Shown: positions 53,708 through 62,638 of the stretch, piece after piece
Position numbering within the stretch: position 1 is the first letter of the stretch
Layout of the letters: the number at the start of each line of letters is the position of its first letter
Origin: Planctomycetota bacterium
GTDB lineage: Bacteria > Planctomycetota > UBA8108 > JACQVS01
Assembly: GCA_028280485.1 (NCBI GenBank)
Contig: JANQLS010000049.1
Location: 241,953-305,952 of the forward strand
Reading direction: 5' to 3'
DNA: 64,000 nucleotides
Translations under genes and position numbers: made by a program
The notes under the pieces: model-generated
Databases searched by the model: none
Told to the model about the DNA's origin: nothing
The model's input: only the letters and a program-made list of their open reading frames with translations

Positions 53708-56080
53708 TCAAACGAGGTTGTCTCTTCGTCTGAGGAACCACTCGATTCCACAGAACAGAACAAAGAGTAAGAAGAGGAAAGGAACATCCCAAAGATCTTG
53801 CTCGACCTTCACCACTGTAGTGATAGGTTCACGAGGACCGATCTTGGTTGCTAAGGAGGATAGGTCGCTAAGACGCATCACGCTTCCACCCGAAAGCTCT
53901 GCAACTTGACGAGCGACATCCCCTCTCATCGAAGTTTCTCGACTCTCCAATGGGATGGTGGAAACTTCAATTTGAACTTGATTAGAAATCTCTAAATCAC
54001 GAGGTTTAGTTTTTAAAATGTAAGTTCCATCTCCGCTGGCGAGATGAACTCCCGAATAGAGACCAGGTGAATCCGGAACGGGGCTCAAAATGATTTCCAC
54101 CTGGGAATCTTGGAGTCCCTCTTGTTCTAAGACTAAGGGGTACTCATTCTGAATCACCGGCTCGAACGACTCCGTTAATACGTTAGCGAAGACGCGAACC
54201 TGCTCACCACTTGAATAGCTTTTACGTTCCGTATCTAAACTGACTTGTTTGTTTTGTCCCAACAGACGAGAGAGTGTGAGGAACTGAATCGTCTGTCCCC
54301 AAAATTTGGCGTGATATCGATCCCCAACTTCCCTTCGCATGCGCCAAAGCTCTTCGGTAGCCACAAACAAACTTTTCCCCGTCCCGTAACGCTGCCAAGA
54401 AACCAATGGATAATCTTTTGTTTCTTGACCCGATTTGGGAAGTGCGAGTAGGACGGTCGCCCCGGGCTTGGCTCCACTCAATCGAGGAACGGCGTAGAGT
54501 GGCTTAACTTGGGACCAAATTCGAGCATCGCTTTGTACGGAAGATGAAAGTGCGGCAACGGGACTTTCTTTCCCCGCATCAGTAATCGTAGGATGCGCAC
54601 TGGGGCTCACCCCTCTCCAAGGTCCGTCGCCGAGATTGACAGGCAAGACGACTTCGATCGGAGTATCTTTGTAAGTAGTCGGGGCCGCCATCGGCCCAGC
54701 GAGCATCAGCAAAGATCCACCACCCTTTTTTACCAACTGATCGATCGCATCTAACTGCGGAGGTTTAAAGTAAGACGAAGGCACGTCCCCTAAAATGATA
54801 AGGTCGTACTTCATCACATCTTTGATATCTTGAGGAAACTGAGGCAGGTGACGAGGAGAGGTCGCAGCGAGTTGAGGGTCGCCCTGCGTCATGACAAAGG
54901 TCACGTCCAAACGAGGATCTCTGAGAAGAACCCAACGCAAGTAACGATATTCCCAACGAGGTAAACCTTCGACGTAAAGCACATTGATCTTCTCATCGAG
55001 AATACGAACCTTACTCTTTCGCGTGTTGTTTTCCGCGGTTGTTTCTCCGGGTAAAGAAGTCACTGAGAACGCAAGTTCAACTGATCCGGAATCCTTTTTA
55101 GGAATAAAGGTCATCTCCTCAAATTGAAGACCTCCCCTGAGTTCGATGCGACGTTCACTCGCTCGGTCACCATCGATCGTCAAAGTCAGTTCGACCGTTT
55201 CACCCTGAAAACCTTCCGATTCAATCTGTACCCTTAGCGGTACCTTATCTCCCTGGAAGACCACCTCTGGAGCCATCACTTCGCGCACACGAATATCTGG
55301 AGGGGCCGGCACTCCGACAGTTACGGCATGAATAGGGATTCCTCGATGACCCAGGTCTTTAGCTACTTTTAGAGGATCCGTTCCTTTGATCCAAGCGTAG
55401 TCACTGATAGCGACCACGCCTTCAACCTGCTGACCGGAATACCGGGCCACTGCTTCATTGAGGGCTGAACCGAGTTGGGAGGTGGACCCATCTGGCTTTC
55501 TCGCGTTGATCCAGGCTGCGGGATCCTCTGCACCGCCTTCAGGTTCGACCTTTTCATCGAAGCTAAAGAAACGAACATCAAATTGATCACTGAGTTTCTT
55601 TAAAACATCGATCTCAGGATGGAGCATAGCCTGCTTCGCCAGTTCAAAACGACTCACTGAACCGGTAGCTTCTTGCATCTTTTCCACATCTCCACTGAGG
55701 AGAGGATCGGCTAACTTCATCTTGCCCATCACCTTTGCAGCTTCACGAACATCTTCTAAATTCGTTCGTTGATCTTGAATGGTCATACTCGATGAAGAGT
55801 CCACCATGAAGAGAAGCGTAGGTTTTGAAGTTCGATGCGTTTGAATCTCGGCGATGGGCTCTAAGATGATAATGATCAACATTAAGAGAGCGAGACCTAA
55901 GCACGCCCCCATCAAACCCCGCCGCCCTTTGGACAGTCGGGATTCCGCGCGATAGGAGTAAATCACAAATGCGATGGCGAGAACCACGAGAGTTATCGCT
56001 AAACCCCATCCACCTCGGAAATGCAGGCTAACGTTATCAATAAGCTGGGAATCATCTATGCCAAATAGCGTCTTCAACAT
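53708..56080 (-). CDS. VWA-domain membrane protein (Bat-like)
   Basis: 790 aa. Residues about 25-70 form two transmembrane helices. A von Willebrand A-like domain begins at LLFMVDSSSSMTIQDQR, with the metal-site DxSxS residues visible. Later comes a glutamine-amidotransferase-like domain of the type seen with Bat proteins (NVLYVEGLPRWEYRYLRWVL, YDLIILGDVPSSYF), and the C terminus has a last helix (WDVPFLFLLFVLFCGIEWFL). Eight bases after the BatA-like gene. Expected to work with the MoxR ATPase as a membrane sensor or assembly factor. Confidence 0.8.
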   Translation of the reverse strand: MLKTLFGIDDSQLIDNVSLHFRGGWGLAITLVVLAIAFVIYSYRAESRLSKGRRGLMGACLGLALLMLIIIILEPIAEIQTHRTSKPTLLFMVDSSSSMTIQDQRTNLEDVREAAKVMGKMKLADPLLSGDVEKMQEATGSVSRFELAKQAMLHPEIDVLKKLSDQFDVRFFSFDEKVEPEGGAEDPAAWINARKPDGSTSQLGSALNEAVARYSGQQVEGVVAISDYAWIKGTDPLKVAKDLGHRGIPIHAVTVGVPAPPDIRVREVMAPEVVFQGDKVPLRVQIESEGFQGETVELTLTIDGDRASERRIELRGGLQFEEMTFIPKKDSGSVELAFSVTSLPGETTAENNTRKSKVRILDEKINVLYVEGLPRWEYRYLRWVLLRDPRLDVTFVMTQGDPQLAATSPRHLPQFPQDIKDVMKYDLIILGDVPSSYFKPPQLDAIDQLVKKGGGSLLMLAGPMAAPTTYKDTPIEVVLPVNLGDGPWRGVSPSAHPTITDAGKESPVAALSSSVQSDARIWSQVKPLYAVPRLSGAKPGATVLLALPKSGQETKDYPLVSWQRYGTGKSLFVATEELWRMRREVGDRYHAKFWGQTIQFLTLSRLLGQNKQVSLDTERKSYSSGEQVRVFANVLTESFEPVIQNEYPLVLEQEGLQDSQVEIILSPVPDSPGLYSGVHLASGDGTYILKTKPRDLEISNQVQIEVSTIPLESRETSMRGDVARQVAELSGGSVMRLSDLSSLATKIGPREPITTVVKVEQDLWDVPFLFLLFVLFCGIEWFLRRRDNLV

Positions 56081-56088
56081 CGTTTTCC

Positions 56089-58281
56089 TCAGGATCTCCG
56101 TGCTGCTTGGACTTGATTGATCTGAAGGGCGCCACCTAAGTCACTGGCTTCACCTTGCCGCATCTTGTCGGTAAATCGCTTGGCTAATAAGGCCTGCAAA
56201 ATGAAGGCTGCAGTACTCAAGACTAACAATAAATGGGCGAGTTCTCGTCCTCGTCGACTGTTTTCAATCGCTTCGATGAGCGTTCCAGTATCACTGATCG
56301 CTCGAATCCCTAAAGGTTCGAGTTGAGACTGAAGACTGGAAGCATCTAATGAGGAACTCATCGATTCTCTTTGATCAGGATTAACCGCCACTTGAAGGGA
56401 TTTAAATTTATCGCCTCCCTCAATTTTATAAATTCCAATGGACGCGGCATCGATGGGGCAGGAAGGATTCTCTCCTACCTGAGTCACTTTTAAGGCTTGC
56501 GCTTGACCGGTGGGATCTAAAACCTGAATGTCACTTCCAACCTGCCGCTCAGGAACCAAAAGCTCTACCGGAGTTCCCGCTATTAAGTGCTGTGAACTAG
56601 TATCACTCGTCAAATCCGTAGCTGCTTGTTGGAGGAGCATCGCATAGAGGGGGTGAACCGGAAGTTCTGTCCATGAACGATCCGCTGAAGTCGTAAACAA
56701 AAGAACATCTCCGCTTCCAACCGATCTTGATAGCAAGATCGGCAACTTGGTTTCGGTCGACAAGATGACTTCGCTCTTACTTGAAGGAGTCGCCTTGATG
56801 AGCTTTTTAAATCGAGCCGTGTTAAAGACCGATTGAGGCAATCGTTGAACGACTTGAGCTAAGGAATGCCCGCTGTTAACCGGAGCGAAAGCCCAGGGTA
56901 AATCGGTTTCAGGAACCTCTGCTATTTCTTCAAGAGTAGCGGGTAAGAGGTTGTTAAAGTTTTTGTTATATGTTTCCGGTTGAACCTTGTCGCCCAAAAA
57001 GACGATCAAGCCCTTCCCCGCTTGAACAAACTTCTCTAGTCGCCCGACCATTTCGGGAGCGAGATCTTCGACGTTAGCCATCACCACAAGGTCGAACTCA
57101 CCTAAGTTTTCTAAGCTCAAATCTTGAGCTGCGATGTGATGGACTTGAATCCCCTTCCCGGCCTCGCGGTTGTTGAGGCGAAGAGCCCGAACAGCGTAGT
57201 AAGCACCGTTGCGCTGAGCATCGTTGGTACCGGTTGTGAGGTCTCCATCCACACAGAGCACCTTAATTCCCGGCGAGACAGAGGCGATCGCATAGCGTTC
57301 ATTATCGAGACTCAATTCATCTTTAGTCAGCTTGGCTTTAACCCCGATATCTCCAGGCTTATCGAACGAAGCAAAGAAGGAAAGGGTTCGAGTTTCACCC
57401 GATTGAAGTAAACCGACGGAACGACGCGTGATCAGTTCATCTCCGAGGAAAAACTCGATCGAGCCGGCATCGCCTTGACGACGTCCATAGTTTTTGACTT
57501 CAGCAGAAAAACGAGCCACTCCCGATTCTTGAAGAGAACCAGAAGAATAAGCCAACTGTGTGATCGCAAAGTTTTCTTCGCTATCGTTCTGAAGTGGAAC
57601 CACAAAGATCGTGGCTTTCTTGGAAATATTCTCGAAGGCCTCTTTTGCCTTACTTGAAAGCTGAGCCCAATCCACTTCCTGACTATCGGTGATTAAATAA
57701 CATTCATTCGCGGGTGTTTTTAATTCTGAGACCAGTTCATCGAGTCGCTCTAAGTTGGCTTCTAAATCTAAAGGATAAGTTGTCGCTTCGGCATTCTCTA
57801 AGATCTCAAGGGCTTGAGCCGGTTGGAATCCCGTTCTCCGGAGTAGAATATTCGGCTGGCGACTCATCAGCATCAGACTCAAAGGATCACCATCATTTGC
57901 AGTCTCTAAAATCTTTCGTGCCTGGGAGAGCGCTTTTTCGAACCGGGAATGTTCACCATGAAGCATGCTGAAGGAAGCATCGATACCGATCACCATGCCG
58001 ACTTTCTTCTCTCCGAGTATGGCTGTCGCATCTGAATTCATCGTTGGGCGCAAAAGAGCCAAGCCCAAAAACAGGATCGCGAGGCATCTCAATGCGAGCA
58101 CAATGAAGTCTTCCAACTTCACTTGGCCCGAACGAACGACCAGAGCCTTTCTTAATAGCTCCATCGCCGCCCATTTGGTTTCTTTGCGATTCTTTCTATA
58201 GAGGAGATGGATGATGATAGGCACAGCAACACCTAACGCCGCTAATCCTGACCATAATCCTAATGAATTTAAAAAACCCAT
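56089..58281 (-). CDS. BatA-like membrane protein
   Basis: 730 aa. N terminus GLWSGLAALGVAVPIIIHLL and YRKNRKETKWAAMELLRKAL is the BatA-type first membrane domain, with a second helix near 60-75. A VWA-like domain starts MVIGIDASFSMLHGEHS (DxSxS metal site). The rest includes CARDB-like beta domains (VEFFLG-type), a glutamine-amidotransferase-like stretch and a C-terminal helix (LAHLLLVLSTAAFILQAL). It is 21 bases after the 616-aa gene. Bat proteins pair with MoxR and DUF58 in other bacteria. Confidence 0.85.
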   Translation of the reverse strand: MGFLNSLGLWSGLAALGVAVPIIIHLLYRKNRKETKWAAMELLRKALVVRSGQVKLEDFIVLALRCLAILFLGLALLRPTMNSDATAILGEKKVGMVIGIDASFSMLHGEHSRFEKALSQARKILETANDGDPLSLMLMSRQPNILLRRTGFQPAQALEILENAEATTYPLDLEANLERLDELVSELKTPANECYLITDSQEVDWAQLSSKAKEAFENISKKATIFVVPLQNDSEENFAITQLAYSSGSLQESGVARFSAEVKNYGRRQGDAGSIEFFLGDELITRRSVGLLQSGETRTLSFFASFDKPGDIGVKAKLTKDELSLDNERYAIASVSPGIKVLCVDGDLTTGTNDAQRNGAYYAVRALRLNNREAGKGIQVHHIAAQDLSLENLGEFDLVVMANVEDLAPEMVGRLEKFVQAGKGLIVFLGDKVQPETYNKNFNNLLPATLEEIAEVPETDLPWAFAPVNSGHSLAQVVQRLPQSVFNTARFKKLIKATPSSKSEVILSTETKLPILLSRSVGSGDVLLFTTSADRSWTELPVHPLYAMLLQQAATDLTSDTSSQHLIAGTPVELLVPERQVGSDIQVLDPTGQAQALKVTQVGENPSCPIDAASIGIYKIEGGDKFKSLQVAVNPDQRESMSSSLDASSLQSQLEPLGIRAISDTGTLIEAIENSRRGRELAHLLLVLSTAAFILQALLAKRFTDKMRQGEASDLGGALQINQVQAARRS

Positions 58282-58301
58282 TTAAATCAATCTCTTTCGC
58301 C

Positions 58302-60152
58302 TCAGTTGTTAACTTCTAAGTGAGCATCGAACCATTGAATGCCACAAGGAAACGCCACGCGCCCCTTGAACTCAACCTGGAAGGTCATCTGAGTCGCTGA
58401 ACCTAAGGGTATTTCAACGGCTTCAGGTGGACTCCCCTTCTGAACGACTTTTGACCACAACTCTTTACCAGCAGAGCTAATCTTTAACTCTACATCACAA
58501 CGGCTGCCCTGAACGGGAGCGATATACCCCTTTAAAACTGTTTTGCCCTCGGCTAAATTCCATCGGTATTGAATACTCGAAGAAGGATACAGCCGGACGG
58601 CTTTAAAAAACTTTGACTTGGGTAGACTCAAATCTTGAAGCACCGGAGCCCCCACCTCGGGGCGAGGTGGCGGAAGCACGAGGCCTTCGCTTTTAAGTAC
58701 TTGAGCGTCGATTTGGTCAAGCCAAACACAATGCGTTGAGCGTTTTCTTATGTACTGGATCTTGTCGAACTGAAGATTAATTTTCCCAAAAGCTTCGTGG
58801 TTCAAGGAAAGCTTGTCTCCCTCTAAAGCAATCGAACCGTTGAGTTGGGTACCGTCGTCCAATCCGAGTTCAGCCTGATTCTTGGTGAGGGATTTTGAAC
58901 TCTTATCGTCCACTTTTGCGAGAACGAAACGAGTTACCGTCTCTCGAGGAACGGGTAACACACCCAAAACACAATCGATGGCGATATCTTTTTGCCGAAT
59001 CCAAACAAGCTTGCCTGGGATCGGCTCACCCTCGACTCGATAGAGGGTATTGGGTTCTTCTTCTGAAGAAGAGTCCGGAAGAAACTGAAAACTAGCTATA
59101 TGCTTCAACTCAATTTTCTTCTGACCGAAAAGAGCGCTTCGAACCGTGACTTCCTCTCCTTCGAGATTCAAAATTTCCACCGGCCAAACTTCACCGTTTT
59201 TAAGTTTTAATCCAGCCAGTGTCTTTGAACTCGAATTGATTTCGCTCTTCATGCTTGAAGATGAGCGCGTCATCAAAAGGAGTTGATCGAGGCTCAGTTC
59301 TTGATCATCACTGATCAGCTTTCCCTCTTTAAGGGTGATCTCAACTTGTTTCTTCCCTGCTTGAGTCTGAATAAAAGCTGAACCCGTCTCTAAGTTGGGC
59401 ACCGTTTTTATGATTTTTTTTGACTTACTCTTTTGCGTTTGAGCGATACGATCGACATTGATGTGCCCCCAAATGCTTTTGGACGCATCCACAATCTCAA
59501 GGTGACCTCGCTTTCCCTCGAATTCTTCAACTGACAAGGAAACGAGCTCAAGAGCATCGTCATTCGACCCGGTAGCCAATCTTACAATTTTCCCCTCCAC
59601 CAAGAGTCGCACGCTCACCGCTTGCGGGTTGCTCCCTCCACTGATCAACAAATCAATAAAGGGAAGCTCGATCAAAAACTCCGGGGAAATTAAAATCGAA
59701 GTTTCCTTATCCGAAGCTTTAAAGCTGCTATAGAACTGAGCCCCACTGTAGGAGCCTACGCGTCGTCGCATCACGCGAGTCGACTGAGAGGGACCATGAA
59801 TATTGGCATCCCCTTGAATCGACCAACCCTGATTCCGCATCTGATTAAAATTGTTTTGCTCAAAATCAGAAATTAGGATTTCACCCGTGGGAAGAAGGGT
59901 GGAGAGAGGTCCCATCGGTTTTCCGTTGGGATGTTTTTTAGGCCCCAAGCGCTTGATGAGCTCTTGGTATTCCGAGAAGGTCAAAAGGCCATCTTTATCT
60001 TTATCAGCGTGGGGATGTTCTTTTAAGGAAAGTTGAAGGCGAGGATGTGTTTTGGATGTTAATTCATTCGCGTTCACTTCATGAATCAAGTTCATGAAGC
60101 TGAATACGATTAAAACCAAAACTTTAAGCACCCTACGCTTGACCATCCTCAC
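58302..60152 (-). CDS. secreted protein with EF-hand and NPCBM-like domain
   Basis: 616 aa starting at GTG 60152, overlapping the DUF58 stop; ATG 60146 is the alternative. Signal peptide (VLIVFSFMNLIHEVNA). An EF-hand is visible (DKDKDGLLTFSEYQEL, about residues 50-65). Middle domains repeat a beta pattern (LKNGEVWPVEILNLEGEEV; VEGEPIPGKLVWIRQKDIAI) like the secreted protein at 5399. The C terminus (about 490-610, KAVRLYPSSSIQYRWNL, MTFQVEFKG) resembles an NPCBM/NEW2 carbohydrate-binding module. It lies between the DUF58 and BatA-like genes, an unusual insertion. Confidence 0.75.
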   Translation of the reverse strand: MRMVKRRVLKVLVLIVFSFMNLIHEVNANELTSKTHPRLQLSLKEHPHADKDKDGLLTFSEYQELIKRLGPKKHPNGKPMGPLSTLLPTGEILISDFEQNNFNQMRNQGWSIQGDANIHGPSQSTRVMRRRVGSYSGAQFYSSFKASDKETSILISPEFLIELPFIDLLISGGSNPQAVSVRLLVEGKIVRLATGSNDDALELVSLSVEEFEGKRGHLEIVDASKSIWGHINVDRIAQTQKSKSKKIIKTVPNLETGSAFIQTQAGKKQVEITLKEGKLISDDQELSLDQLLLMTRSSSSMKSEINSSSKTLAGLKLKNGEVWPVEILNLEGEEVTVRSALFGQKKIELKHIASFQFLPDSSSEEEPNTLYRVEGEPIPGKLVWIRQKDIAIDCVLGVLPVPRETVTRFVLAKVDDKSSKSLTKNQAELGLDDGTQLNGSIALEGDKLSLNHEAFGKINLQFDKIQYIRKRSTHCVWLDQIDAQVLKSEGLVLPPPRPEVGAPVLQDLSLPKSKFFKAVRLYPSSSIQYRWNLAEGKTVLKGYIAPVQGSRCDVELKISSAGKELWSKVVQKGSPPEAVEIPLGSATQMTFQVEFKGRVAFPCGIQWFDAHLEVNN

Positions 60153-61090
60153 CTTCCCTTGTTCAAGACACTTCGTTGCAGAAGATGATTGGAGAGAACC
60201 TGTTCAACGGGATCCCGAGTATTGACGAGAACGTAGTCTACTTGGGCTTTCGTACAGGCATCTTTGATCTCAGAAATAAAACTTTCGAGTTCTTTTAAGT
60301 AATTAGCCCTCACTCGAGCGGGTTGAGTGATCAACTCACCCTCCCCTTCTAAACCCACAAATTTCCACATACCTTCGAGAGGAAACTCCAATTCCGCGGG
60401 ATCGAGAATGTGGAAAAGAATCACATTGTGGCCTTTAAACCGCAGGTGGTTGAGGCCTTGAATGAAATCTTCGGTATTGTCTAACAGGTCAGAAAAGACC
60501 ACGACAAATCCTCTACGTGACATCCGGTTGGCGAATTCGTGAAGGATACTCCCGACATTCGTTCGGGGCTGAGGATCGGCCTTCTCTAACTCGGTAGAGA
60601 TATCATGGAGGACGCGCATGTTACTCTTCGGGGCAACGTAACTTCGAAGTTGATCATCGAAGGTCCCCATCCCAACGGAATCACCCTGATCAACGATCAA
60701 GTAGGCGAGACTTGCAGCGAGGTATTTTGCGTACTCAAGTTTAGAAATTCCGTTGGAGGCGTAAGTCATCGATTCACTGGAATCGATGAGCATATTCGCA
60801 ACGAAGTTTGTTTCAGCTTCAAAAAGCTTGATATAGTAGCGATCACTACGGGCATAGACTTTCCAATCGATGCTTCGGACTTCGTCCCCCGCAACGAATT
60901 GACGATACGCCGTAAATTCACTACTGATACCACGAGCCGGACTTCTATGTAGACCAATCCTGATGCCTTCGACCACTTGTCGAGCGATGACGTCCAAGGT
61001 ACCAATCTTCGAGAGAACTTGAGGATCGAGATACTTAGCTCCCGACGGTTGGGATCCCTCAGGCGGATTGGGCATTATAGAGACCTCCAT
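60149..61090 (-). CDS. DUF58 domain protein
   Basis: A 313-aa cytoplasmic protein of the DUF58 family that accompanies MoxR ATPases. Motifs: [40 protein letters not shown], then a VWA-like fold beginning MLIDSSESM with metal-site residues, and [12 protein letters not shown] 61090 overlaps the moxR stop; ATG 61075 is equally possible. Its GTGA overlap with the following gene (60149-60152) shows close coupling. Confidence 0.9.
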   Translation of the reverse strand: MEVSIMPNPPEGSQPSGAKYLDPQVLSKIGTLDVIARQVVEGIRIGLHRSPARGISSEFTAYRQFVAGDEVRSIDWKVYARSDRYYIKLFEAETNFVANMLIDSSESMTYASNGISKLEYAKYLAASLAYLIVDQGDSVGMGTFDDQLRSYVAPKSNMRVLHDISTELEKADPQPRTNVGSILHEFANRMSRRGFVVVFSDLLDNTEDFIQGLNHLRFKGHNVILFHILDPAELEFPLEGMWKFVGLEGEGELITQPARVRANYLKELESFISEIKDACTKAQVDYVLVNTRDPVEQVLSNHLLQRSVLNKGR

Positions 61091-62105
61091 CCTTTGGAAC
61101 GGCTTCGATCAAGCGACGAACGACTCCATCCGTGTCGACTCCTTCAGTCTGAGCCGCAAAGTTCAATCCCATACGATGGCGTAAAACGGGAAGAGCGAGG
61201 GCTTGAACATCTTCGATCGAGACGGCAAAACGACCATCCAGGATGGCTTTTGCCTTTGCACCAGTGATCAAGTTCAAGCAAGCACGAGGACCGCAACCCC
61301 ATGAAACCCAATTGTTCACGAAGTCAGGGGCTTCTGCTTCTCCTGGACGAGTTGATCGAACTAAGCGTGAAACGTACTCGAAGATGTGATCGGTCACAGG
61401 TACACGCTTGACCAGGTCTTGAAGGTCCAAGATTTCTTGTTGATTCAAAACGGGCTTGATATCCGGTTCATCTCGACTCGTCACGGCCTTCATAATCTCA
61501 ATTTCTTCTTGAGGTGAAGGGTAACCGACATGAATCTTAAACATGAAGCGGTCTAATTGTGCTTCAGGCAAGGCATAAGTTCCCTCTTGTTCGAGAGGAT
61601 TCTGCGTCGCTAAGACAAAGAAGGGAGCTTCTAGGGGCATATCTTCACCACCTGCCGAAACCATCTTTTCTTGCATAGCTTCAAGAAGAGCTGCCTGAGT
61701 TTTGGGAGGCGTACGGTTGATCTCATCAGCGAGAACGATGTTCGCAAAGATAGGACCTTTACTGAATCGGAATTGCCGTTTCCCGGTTTCAGGATCATCT
61801 TGGAGAAGCTCCGTTCCTGTGATATCCGAAGGCATCAAGTCAGGAGTGAACTGAATTCTCTTAAAACTCAAAGAGAGACATTTCGCTACCGAACTCACCA
61901 AGAGAGTTTTAGCCAAACCCGGCACACCCTCAAGAAGTCCATGCCCTCGACTAAAGATCGCGATCAAAACTTCGTCGATGACGGAGTCCATACCAACGAT
62001 CGCTTTACGCAGTTCGGAAATCAATTCTTCTCGGGCTGCTTTCAGCTTCTGTACAGCCTCAACATCGCTAGAAGAAGTCATCGGATTGGAGGAGGGGTCA
62101 GTCAT
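61059..62105 (-). CDS. MoxR-type AAA ATPase
   Basis: 348 aa from ATG 62105 (GGAGCAGCTCGAA upstream); the frame extends to 62195 without protein-like sequence. AAA-plus family: Walker [12 protein letters not shown], Walker [13 protein letters not shown], sensor 1 in [13 protein letters not shown] and the arginine finger region. MoxR ATPases act with DUF58/VWA proteins in protein-complex maturation. It is the first gene of a ten-gene operon (43061-62105) with spacing of at most 21 bases. Confidence 0.93.
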   Translation of the reverse strand: MTDPSSNPMTSSSDVEAVQKLKAAREELISELRKAIVGMDSVIDEVLIAIFSRGHGLLEGVPGLAKTLLVSSVAKCLSLSFKRIQFTPDLMPSDITGTELLQDDPETGKRQFRFSKGPIFANIVLADEINRTPPKTQAALLEAMQEKMVSAGGEDMPLEAPFFVLATQNPLEQEGTYALPEAQLDRFMFKIHVGYPSPQEEIEIMKAVTSRDEPDIKPVLNQQEILDLQDLVKRVPVTDHIFEYVSRLVRSTRPGEAEAPDFVNNWVSWGCGPRACLNLITGAKAKAILDGRFAVSIEDVQALALPVLRHRMGLNFAAQTEGVDTDGVVRRLIEAVPKDGGLYNAQSA

Positions 62106-62638
62106 TTCGAGCTGCTCCTTAATTATTTGGAAACCCTTACCAAAGGTCGTGGAGACCGGGGGAGAGACAGTGAAACAAGTGGAATCGCTCAGCACTGAAG
62201 AAAGATTCGGATTCGACCCAACCGAAACATGATGAGGAATCTTCAGAATAAGCTAACGCTTCAAAAAAGAATATCAGGACTAAATATTACTCCTGAAATA
62301 ACTTGCTTACTGTTACGCACCCTTTTTTAATCGATCTTTAGAATATCACCTTTTGAAGTGGCAGTTCAATGCTTCAAACCCTAAGAATTCCAATTATTTC
62401 GAGGAATTGATCGGGGTGATCTCAAGAGAATATGCCACTTGGATGCCTAAGAATTCATCGTATCCACTTAAATGGCAGTTACGATTGGATTTGAAGGCGG
62501 AGCCTCAAGCTGAGAATCCAATCATTAAATGCTCTTGTCACTAGCCAGATACTTAGCTAGATTTCTCTTTAAATGAGCATGCTGGTCGATTTTTAAACGC
62601 ACTTGATCCTCAAACTTTAGAAAACGAGAGGTCTATTC
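62106..62638. other. divergent intergenic region (moxR / Ca-binding gene)
   Basis: 533 bp. It must contain two divergent promoters. A partial duplication is visible: CCTAAGAATTC occurs near 62383 and 62447, and TGGCAGTT occurs near 62360 and 62473. A 63-codon frame (TTG 62353) runs through it but is judged non-genic. No RNA or clear operator was seen. Confidence 0.35.

Noticed and set aside
62353..62544. 63-codon frame starting at TTG in the divergent region
   Set aside because: No ribosome site, uncommon start, and it overlaps a partial sequence duplication.
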